This document shows, in pieces, positions 1 through 4,220 of a DNA stretch of 8,909 nt. The stretch is from the NCBI GenBank assembly GCA_964482335.1, contig CAYZXA010000014.1, positions 1 through 8,909 of the forward strand, given 5' to 3'. The notes under the pieces were generated by a model. That model saw nothing but the letters and a program-made list of their open reading frames with translations, did not search any database and was not told the origin of the DNA. Both the position numbers and the translations under genes were made by a program. How positions within the stretch are numbered: the first letter of the stretch is position 1; every line of letters starts with the position of its first letter. The stretch comes from CAYZXA01 sp964482335 (GTDB lineage: Bacteria; Patescibacteriota; Minisyncoccia; Minisyncoccales; MHMH01).

Positions 1-1475
1 ACAAACTCTAAATTAAAATCGCTGGCATGCATTGAATCGAGCATGTCAGCATTTAAGTTTGGGATTAAATTTCGGTTAGTAGTAATAATTGTTCCCGAGC
101 CAAGGTCAAGATCAGCTCCCTGAGTTTCAATGCCGCCCAGCGCCTTTGCTAATCCCTTGATTTCTAAATCTCCAAAAACTCCTAGGTTTCCGTAGACAAA
201 GAGCTGGTCTAAAAGTTTGACAGCCCCTTTTACTAAAAGAGTCTCCCCTATTTCAACTTTCCCTTCTAATCTAACATCTTCGTAAGTAATATTTCCATTT
301 TGGGTAACAAAAGCTAAAGTAAAATCCTGACTAGAAATATTATCAAGATAGTCAGCGCTTAAATTCTCAACTGTGGTAGTTGACTGAACCACAATTGGCG
401 CTACTCCTTGCTGAACCCAAGACCTAAGCTGGCCCTTAGTTTCAACATGGCCATAAATAGAAATATTGCCATTTTTGTCTAAAAGCAAAACTTCATTAGC
501 ATGGGTGCCGGGCCTGCTGCCCTGAACGGTTTGCGCATCTTTAAAGAATTGGTAAATAGCTGTTGTTGCCTTGTCTAAATTGCCAAAGCTTACTCCGCCA
601 ACTAAAAGCAAAAGAACAATAATGGCAACAATAGAAACAAGAATGGCTTTTGGCGTAGAGCGGAAATATTGATTTGCCCTGCCATTCAATTCAGCAACCT
701 TGGCTGTAATGCCTCTTGGAGGAAATCTAGATTCTATAACTTGAAGTAATCGTTCTAAAATCTTCTCTTCTATTGGTTTTTCCCTTGGTATTTCTTTGGG
801 TGCTTCTTCCGGCATTTCTCCTTTTTCTAGTATTAATGGTGCTGCTGGGATTTCTTTTTTCTCCATAACTGGAACCTCTTTCTTTTCTGGAATTATAACC
901 TTCTCTGGGACCCTAACTTCTTCTTTTTTCTCGACTGGCATCTTTTTCATTTCTCCCCCTAAAGCTTCTATGTCTTTTTGCATAGTTCTAATCAGAGCTG
1001 GCCCTAAAACTTTCTCTTCTTTTTTTTCTTTTATTTCTTCTCTTTCAGGTAACTTTTCTAGAGACGAGGAAGGTGGTTCTGCTTTCTTCTCTAGCCCTTC
1101 TTCCAATGCTTTAGAAAGATCGATTGGCTCTTGAGCTAAAATAGCTTTTGGCACCCTCTCAAAACCCATTGCTTCTGTTGGAAAAAAGTTCAAGGCCTTA
1201 GTAATTTTACCTTTATATGAGGTGTTAAAAAGATGTTTTGGTAAAACAATTTTAATTCCTTGGTTGGTTAGATAATCATCAAGAGCTGCCCTGGTAATAT
1301 ACCAATTCCTACCAAATTTTTTTGCCTGCAACTTTCTTTGTCTGGCTAGTAAACTTAAATACTCCTGAGAGTAAGGAGAATCTTTTGCTATCTCAGCCAA
1401 AGTAATATAACCTGGTTCAATTTCGAACAGTTTATTTTTTCTTTTTCTTCGGTTTTTTCTCTTTTTAGAACTCAT
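1..1475 (-). CDS. Membrane-anchored HTH protein with tail-fibre-like ectodomain (C-terminus cut by window edge)
   Basis: An unbroken frame runs from ATG at 1475 to the left edge (491 complete codons, no stop), so the C-terminus is missing. Residues 1-16 are very basic. Residues 22-69 form an excisionase/MerR-like winged helix-turn-helix, with YSQEYLSL (35-42) and KFGRNW (53-58). Residues 130-240 are a Lys/Glu/Pro-rich low-complexity linker. Residues 277-296 are one strong membrane segment. The rest looks extracellular: a Gly/Val/Ile-rich beta-repeat region (about 400-465) and two copies of an N/S-A-D-x-L-D...S-x-D-F motif (373-385 and 475-487), a pattern common in phage tail fibres and large bacterial surface proteins. 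AAGGG lies 7 bases before the ATG. The domain order suggests a DNA-binding cytoplasmic head tied to a surface structure; that role is inference. I do not recognise a named family. The protein at 2361-2996 is a shorter paralogue. Confidence 0.85.
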   Translation of the reverse strand, partial: MSSKKRKNRRKRKNKLFEIEPGYITLAEIAKDSPYSQEYLSLLARQRKLQAKKFGRNWYITRAALDDYLTNQGIKIVLPKHLFNTSYKGKITKALNFFPTEAMGFERVPKAILAQEPIDLSKALEEGLEKKAEPPSSSLEKLPEREEIKEKKEEKVLGPALIRTMQKDIEALGGEMKKMPVEKKEEVRVPEKVIIPEKKEVPVMEKKEIPAAPLILEKGEMPEEAPKEIPREKPIEEKILERLLQVIESRFPPRGITAKVAELNGRANQYFRSTPKAILVSIVAIIVLLLLVGGVSFGNLDKATTAIYQFFKDAQTVQGSRPGTHANEVLLLDKNGNISIYGHVETKGQLRSWVQQGVAPIVVQSTTTVENLSADYLDNISSQDFTLAFVTQNGNITYEDVRLEGKVEIGETLLVKGAVKLLDQLFVYGNLGVFGDLEIKGLAKALGGIETQGADLDLGSGTIITTNRNLIPNLNADMLDSMHASDFNLEF

Positions 1476-1485
1476 ATTTTTACCC

Positions 1486-1513
1486 TTGACAGTTGCTTGA
1501 ATTTAAGTAAAAT
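1486..1513 (+). promoter_or_regulatory. Sigma70-type promoter of the candidate hairpin RNA
   Basis: TTGACA (1486-1491), a 16-base spacer and TAAAAT (1508-1513). The predicted start, about 7 bases after the -10, falls at 1520, the first paired base of the hairpin at 1520-1584. It points away from the minus-strand gene, whose start codon is only 11 bases from the -35, so it is not that gene's promoter. The second plus-strand promoter at 1904-1931 has the same hexamers, spacing and a GCTTGA in the spacer. Confidence 0.6.
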
Positions 1514-1519
1514 ATAAAT

Positions 1520-1590
1520 GAGAGCCCCAAATTAAAATCGCGTTTAAGTTCACAGCTTGGACCGATAAATATTTGAGGGTTCTCTTTTTA
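1520..1590 (+). ncRNA. Candidate small hairpin RNA with intrinsic terminator
   Basis: The whole interval folds as one long imperfect hairpin. The outer stem pairs 1520-1532 with 1571-1584 (13 pairs, A1576 bulged). A symmetric 4x4 internal loop follows (1533-1536/1567-1570). The inner stem pairs 1537-1550 with 1554-1566 (13 pairs, C1541 bulged), with loop CAC at 1551-1553. A T5 run follows at 1585-1589. Four pairs (1524-1580, 1544-1560, 1545-1559, 1549-1555) are G-U only if the plus strand is transcribed; on the minus strand they become C-A mismatches. This, the U-tract and the promoter whose start is at 1520 all argue for a plus-strand RNA of about 70 nt. It is antisense to the leader of the gene at 1-1475. 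I see no match to tRNA, tmRNA or a riboswitch. It could instead be only a very long terminator, or a leader element of the minus-strand gene. Confidence 0.55.
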
Positions 1591-1619
1591 TCGTAAATGA
1601 ATTCGATTTTCCCCTCTAC

Positions 1620-1634
1620 CCGATATCACATCGG
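1620..1634. promoter_or_regulatory. Inverted repeat CCGAT-N5-ATCGG, possible operator
   Basis: CCGAT (1620-1624) and ATCGG (1630-1634) are an exact inverted pair with a 5-base spacer. It lies just inside the predicted minus-strand transcript start (about 1640) of the gene at 1-1475, where a repressor could act. A further copy of the half site, CCGATAA read on minus, overlaps the -10 region at 1649-1655. Related CCGATAT words cluster at the promoter of the paralogue near 3027-3121. Confidence 0.35.
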
Positions 1635-1646
1635 ATAGATTAAGTT

Positions 1647-1675
1647 ATTATCGGTTCTTCAAATAACAATGTCAA
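1647..1675 (-). promoter_or_regulatory. Sigma70-type promoter of the large HTH-membrane gene
   Basis: On the minus strand TTGACA (1670-1675) is followed by a 17-base spacer and GATAAT (1647-1652). Transcription would start near 1640, giving a leader of about 165 bases before the ATG at 1475. That leader contains the complement of the hairpin RNA at 1520-1590, so the two transcripts would overlap in opposite directions. Confidence 0.65.
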
Positions 1676-1680
1676 GACTA

Positions 1681-1691
1681 AAACTGTGGAA
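1681..1691 (-). promoter_or_regulatory. Upstream box TTCCACAGTTT, copy 1
   Basis: On the minus strand TTCCACAGTTT ends 5 bases before the -35 hexamer of the promoter for the gene at 1-1475. The identical 11-mer sits 4 bases before the -35 of the paralogous gene (3090-3100). An exact 11-mer at the same promoter position of two paralogues suggests an activator site or UP-like element, or a remnant of a duplicated promoter. Confidence 0.45.
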
Positions 1692-1751
1692 AACTTAATA
1701 CAACAATAATCTCGTATATTGTATATATCTTTTTAGTTTAAATAGGGCTGG

Positions 1752-1904
1752 ACCCCGTTAGAAATCTGCCTCTAAATTACTTCACGAAGTGCGCACACCG
1801 AATAGATGCCTCCTTTGTTGGGCGAAGCGCTGCGCCCTGAAATAAAATGTGGCTATTTACCACTCGTACCTCACGATTATCTCATAGTAGATTTCTAACG
1901 GGGT
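1752..1904. repeat. 153-bp element bounded by 16-bp perfect inverted repeats (REP/MITE-like or structured RNA)
   Basis: ACCCCGTTAGAAATCT (1752-1767) is the exact reverse complement of 1889-1904. The 121 bases between hold four short hairpins in series: 1779-1790 (ACTT/AAGT), 1820-1837 (GGGCG/CGCCC), 1849-1863 (GTGG/CCAC) and 1864-1876 (TCGT/ACGA). No convincing reading frame fills it. From memory, not checked here, CTAACGGGGTTGAC-like palindromes recur across CPR genomes and give spurious VNPVRN or LDPVRN peptides, which would fit a REP-like element moved by a Y1 (RAYT) transposase. No transposase is in this window. A multi-branched RNA closed by a 16-bp stem is the alternative. Confidence 0.6.
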
Positions 1905-1931
1905 TGACAGGGTAGCTTGATAAGTTAAAAT
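1904..1931 (+). promoter_or_regulatory. Sigma70-type promoter at the edge of the inverted-repeat element
   Basis: TTGACA (1904-1909), a 16-base spacer and TAAAAT (1926-1931). Its first T is the last base of the right inverted-repeat arm, so the element carries or creates the -35. It points towards the assembly gap and the small HTH gene at 2089, for which it is the best visible promoter; the distance is uncertain because the gap size is unknown. Confidence 0.6.
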
Positions 1932-1944
1932 AGAATAAGAAGTC

Positions 1945-1983
1945 AAACATTATAAAACATTGATAAACATATTAATAAACATT
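1945..1983 (+). repeat. Phased AAACAT repeats running into the gap
   Basis: AAACAT occurs at 1945, 1955, 1965 and 1978, within an AT-rich run with units like AAACATTRAT (10, 10, then 13 bases apart). The array lies just downstream of the promoter at 1904-1931 and stops at the N gap, so it may continue in unseen sequence. Near-helical spacing beside a gene for a small DNA-binding protein makes operator sites possible; simple tandem repeat is the null explanation and would also explain the assembly break. Confidence 0.45.
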
Positions 1984-1988
1984 AATAA

Positions 1989-2088
1989 NNNNNNNNNNNN
2001 NNNNNNNNNNNNNNNNNNNNNNNNNNNNNNNNNNNNNNNNNNNNNNNNNNNNNNNNNNNNNNNNNNNNNNNNNNNNNNNNNNNNNNNN
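1989..2088. other. Assembly gap of exactly 100 N
   Basis: All bases are N. A run of exactly 100 is a common placeholder for a gap of unknown length, so the true distance and any sequence here are unknown. Reading frames drawn across it mean nothing, and linkage of the left and right parts rests on scaffolding. Confidence 0.95.
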
Positions 2089-2286
2089 ATGACAAAAAAA
2101 TATCTAACAGTGAAAGAAGTATCTAATGTCTTAGGGGTAACTCCTCTTACATTACGCAATTGGGATAAGGCTGGGAAATTAAAAGCCTATCGCAACCCTA
2201 TAAATAACTATCGAGTTTACAAGCCAGAAGAAATTGAGCTTTTTTTAAGAAAACTTGAATCAAGTAGAAAGCTTATCTTTGGTTAA
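2089..2286 (+). CDS. Small MerR/excisionase-type HTH DNA-binding protein
   Basis: 65 codons from the ATG that is flush with the gap edge. Residues 5-57 match the N-terminal winged HTH of MerR/excisionase-like proteins: a YLTVKEV first helix, then LGVTPLTLRNWDKAGKL (15-31), a YRNP..NYRVY wing (34-44), and PEEIELFLRKL (46-56). There is no effector or dimerisation domain, so it is a stand-alone DNA-binding module. The start is uncertain: ATG fits well with the family's usual N-terminus, but the gap hides any upstream codons and the ribosome site. Similar short proteins often regulate a neighbouring gene, for example beside restriction-modification genes, but no such partner is visible here. It is the only gene on the plus strand and ends in a strong terminator. 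An autoregulator of the promoter at 1904-1931 is a reasonable guess. Confidence 0.8.
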   Translation: MTKKYLTVKEVSNVLGVTPLTLRNWDKAGKLKAYRNPINNYRVYKPEEIELFLRKLESSRKLIFG

Positions 2287-2312
2287 TCCTATTTATCTTT
2301 TTTGAAATAAAC

Positions 2313-2341
2313 AAAAATCGGCTAATAAATAGCCGGTTTTT
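2313..2341. terminator. Bidirectional intrinsic terminator
   Basis: CGGCTA (2319-2324), loop ATAAA, TAGCCG (2330-2335), flanked by A5 on the left (2313-2317) and T5 on the right (2337-2341), so a stem of up to 12 bp has a U-tract in either direction. It lies between the convergent genes ending at 2286 (plus) and 2361 (minus) and can stop both. Confidence 0.85.
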
Positions 2342-2360
2342 ATTTTAGATGTCTCAGATA

Positions 2361-2996
2361 TTATATAATATCTTCAATCTTTATTTCTAATATTTGATCT
2401 TTAATCCATTGACCGTATTCTTCAAAAACATTAGATAAAAACATTGAAGTATCTTGATAATTGACGGCTGCTAGATAAAAATCATCAGAAAAACTTTCTA
2501 TGTCTCGAAGGGTTTCCAAAACGCTCTGACTAGCGTCTGCAATTATAAGATCTCCAGCTTTGCCAATTTCTTCTATATAAGGCGAAACATTATTGTAGCT
2601 TTTAATAAAGGTTTCTCTCTCAGAAATTCCTCCAACTATAATCAAAAGAATAACTAAGGCTGCAACCAAGGTTGGTCTTATGTCTTTTAGGCTGAATCTA
2701 ATCTCGATTAATTTTTTAATCGGGAGGTTTCTGGGTGGAGCAGGTTGAGTTTTTCCTTCAACAGATTTCTTTTTAAATTTTGCTTTCTTTATCTGAGCAT
2801 CATAATCTTCAACTCTCTGAAAGTATTCTTGAAGCCATTCTTTTTTTGTTACCCAATTTCTGCCAAATTTCAGGGCTTTCAATTTTCCCTGTCGAGCGCG
2901 CAAACTTAAATACTCCTGAGAATAATGGCAGAGTTCTGTTGCCTCGCTTAAAGATAAATAATCTTGATTGTGATTATCTTTATTATAATCCTTCAT
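2361..2996 (-). CDS. Membrane-anchored HTH protein, short paralogue
   Basis: 211 residues. Residues 13-60 are an excisionase/MerR-like HTH almost superimposable on that of the gene at 1-1475: YSQEYLSL at 25-32, ARQGKLKA, and KFGRNW at 43-48. A basic and Pro-containing linker (65-107) leads to one membrane segment (about 108-124). The outer part (125-211) is a short acidic, probably helical domain with no cysteines and no beta-repeat region, unlike the paralogue. The layout is ToxR-like in outline (DNA-binding head inside, sensor outside) but the HTH type differs; a regulatory role is inferred. No Shine-Dalgarno is seen before the ATG. The conserved core helix shares a 20-base exact DNA match with the paralogue (1351-1370 and 2902-2921). 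It has its own promoter at 3057-3085 and shares a terminator with the convergent HTH gene. Confidence 0.85.
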   Translation of the reverse strand: MKDYNKDNHNQDYLSLSEATELCHYSQEYLSLRARQGKLKALKFGRNWVTKKEWLQEYFQRVEDYDAQIKKAKFKKKSVEGKTQPAPPRNLPIKKLIEIRFSLKDIRPTLVAALVILLIIVGGISERETFIKSYNNVSPYIEEIGKAGDLIIADASQSVLETLRDIESFSDDFYLAAVNYQDTSMFLSNVFEEYGQWIKDQILEIKIEDII

Positions 2997-3056
2997 TTTT
3001 TGATGGATAATTAAATAAATAGTATATCCGATATATCTAAACTAACACATTACTCT

Positions 3057-3085
3057 ATTTTCTCGCAATCAAAAACTCCCGTCAA
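3057..3085 (-). promoter_or_regulatory. Probable promoter of the short HTH-membrane gene
   Basis: On the minus strand TTGACG (3080-3085), a 17-base spacer and GAAAAT (3057-3062). The -10 is weaker than that of the paralogue (4 of 6 consensus bases), which may mean dependence on an activator. The predicted leader is about 54 bases. Confidence 0.45.
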
Positions 3086-3089
3086 GGGG

Positions 3090-3100
3090 AAACTGTGGAA
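3090..3100 (-). promoter_or_regulatory. Upstream box TTCCACAGTTT, copy 2
   Basis: This is the same 11-mer as at 1681-1691, here 4 bases before the -35 of the short paralogue. The aligned stretch continues to CTTGAC in both promoters with one base difference in length. Confidence 0.45.
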
Positions 3101-3125
3101 TAACCGATATACTTCCGATATGTCT

Positions 3126-4220
3126 TTAGTACGAACTTTTAATATTCTGTAAAATACCTATTGCAATAAAGCAAATAATTAAGCCTGAACCACCATAACT
3201 AATAAAAGGTAAAGAAATACCAATAATTGGTAAAATACCAAGGTTCATGCCAATGTTAATAAATATCTGTAAAAATAATAAAACAGCCAAGCCAGAGGCA
3301 AAAATTCGAGGAAAATTTGACTGAGAATTGAGAGCAATTCTAATAATCCGCCAGATAAGGATTGAAAATAGCACAAACATAACTAATACGCCCATTAAGC
3401 CAAATTCTTCGGCAATAGCTGAAAAGATAAAATCGGTCTGTGGTTCAGGCAAAAAGCCGTACTGAGATTGCGATCCTTGTTTGAAGCCCTGGCCAAAAAC
3501 CCCTCCAGAACCAATGGCAATCTCCGATTGGGCTCTAGTCCAACCAGCACCTAAAGGATCTGTCTGTATGACAAAGCTTGAGATTCTTCCCCTTTGATAA
3601 TCCTTAAGCAAGAAAGACCAACCCAGGCTCAAAACTAAAAGACCACAGAGAATAATAAGTAAAAAAGCCCGCACTCTTATACCAGAAACAATAAGAATGG
3701 TTAACCATAAGGCAAGAAGAATAAGAACTGAGCCTAGATCAGGCTGAAAAAAGATCAAAACACAGGGTAAAAGAACATAAAACCCGGAAAACAGGATGTG
3801 TCTTATTCGATATAGTTCAACATGGCGCATGGAAAAGTACTTAGCTAAGAGCATAATCAAGATAAGCTTGGTAAATTCAATGGGGTCAATGGAAACAGAC
3901 CCTAGTTTATACCAGCCCTTGACTCCCCTTATCTCTGGAGCAAAGAAGAAAAGACCAGCCAATCCTAAAAGACATACTAGATAAAGGATTAAAATTAAAT
4001 AAGGGTCACCTCTTAAAATTCGGTAGTCAAAAAGCGAAAAAACAATCATTAAAACCAGGCCTATGCCCAAAAAAATAGCCTGTTTATAGAAATTAGAGAA
4101 ATCAGCCCTGCCAAAGGAAGTGCTGTAAAGAGATAAAAGCCCGATACCTGTCAAAAGTAAAGCTGTAACAATTAAAACCCAATCGAGCCTATTTAACCAT
4201 ATTGAGAAATTCCTTTTCAT
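3126..4220 (-). CDS. rodA: RodA, SEDS-family peptidoglycan polymerase
   Basis: 364 residues, the usual length, with about ten membrane segments. RodA/FtsW/SpoVE proteins polymerise lipid II into glycan chains in the cytoplasmic membrane, working with a class B penicillin-binding protein. Visible family signatures are RGVKGWYKLG (98-107), QPDLGS (159-164), the long loop with GAGWTRAQSEIAIGSGG (224-240) and GFLPEPQTDFIFS (255-267), where D263 corresponds to the essential SEDS aspartate, and NIGMNLGILPIIGISLPFISYGGSG (322-346). The IAIGSGG...GFLPE loop favours RodA over FtsW. The ATG at 4220 lies inside the 3' end of ligA (32-base overlap) and no clear ribosome site precedes it, so translation is probably coupled to ligA. 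No PBP2, MreB or MreC gene is in this window. No intrinsic terminator is evident in the 129 bases after its stop. Confidence 0.92.
   Translation of the reverse strand: MKRNFSIWLNRLDWVLIVTALLLTGIGLLSLYSTSFGRADFSNFYKQAIFLGIGLVLMIVFSLFDYRILRGDPYLILILYLVCLLGLAGLFFFAPEIRGVKGWYKLGSVSIDPIEFTKLILIMLLAKYFSMRHVELYRIRHILFSGFYVLLPCVLIFFQPDLGSVLILLALWLTILIVSGIRVRAFLLIILCGLLVLSLGWSFLLKDYQRGRISSFVIQTDPLGAGWTRAQSEIAIGSGGVFGQGFKQGSQSQYGFLPEPQTDFIFSAIAEEFGLMGVLVMFVLFSILIWRIIRIALNSQSNFPRIFASGLAVLLFLQIFINIGMNLGILPIIGISLPFISYGGSGLIICFIAIGILQNIKSSY

Larger units (their letters stand above)
3027..3121. promoter_or_regulatory. Cluster of CCGATAT words around the short paralogue's promoter
   Basis: CCGATAT occurs at 3028-3034, 3104-3110 and 3115-3121. 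The first lies in a perfect odd palindrome, TATATC-C-GATATA (3024-3036), in the gene's leader. The other two are 11 bases apart, about one helical turn, upstream of the promoter. Similar words surround the promoter of the paralogue near 1620-1655. This looks like a set of binding sites for a common regulator; evidence is word clustering only. Confidence 0.4.

Noticed and set aside
796..1134. Plus-strand open frame rich in Ser, Phe and Gly
   Set aside because: It lies opposite the Lys/Glu/Pro linker of the minus-strand gene; its composition is just the complement of AAA/GAA codons, and it has no recognisable domain.
1520..1584. Integron attC site or tRNA
   Set aside because: The hairpin has bulged bases like attC but lacks the RYYYAAC/GTTRRRY core sites, and it does not make a cloverleaf.
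1752..1904. CRISPR repeat or tRNA-like element
   Set aside because: There are only two arms in inverted orientation, no regularly spaced direct repeats, and no cas genes.
1950..2286. Reading frames drawn across the N gap on either strand
   Set aside because: They depend on 100 unknown bases. Only the part from the ATG at 2089 on plus has real family similarity.
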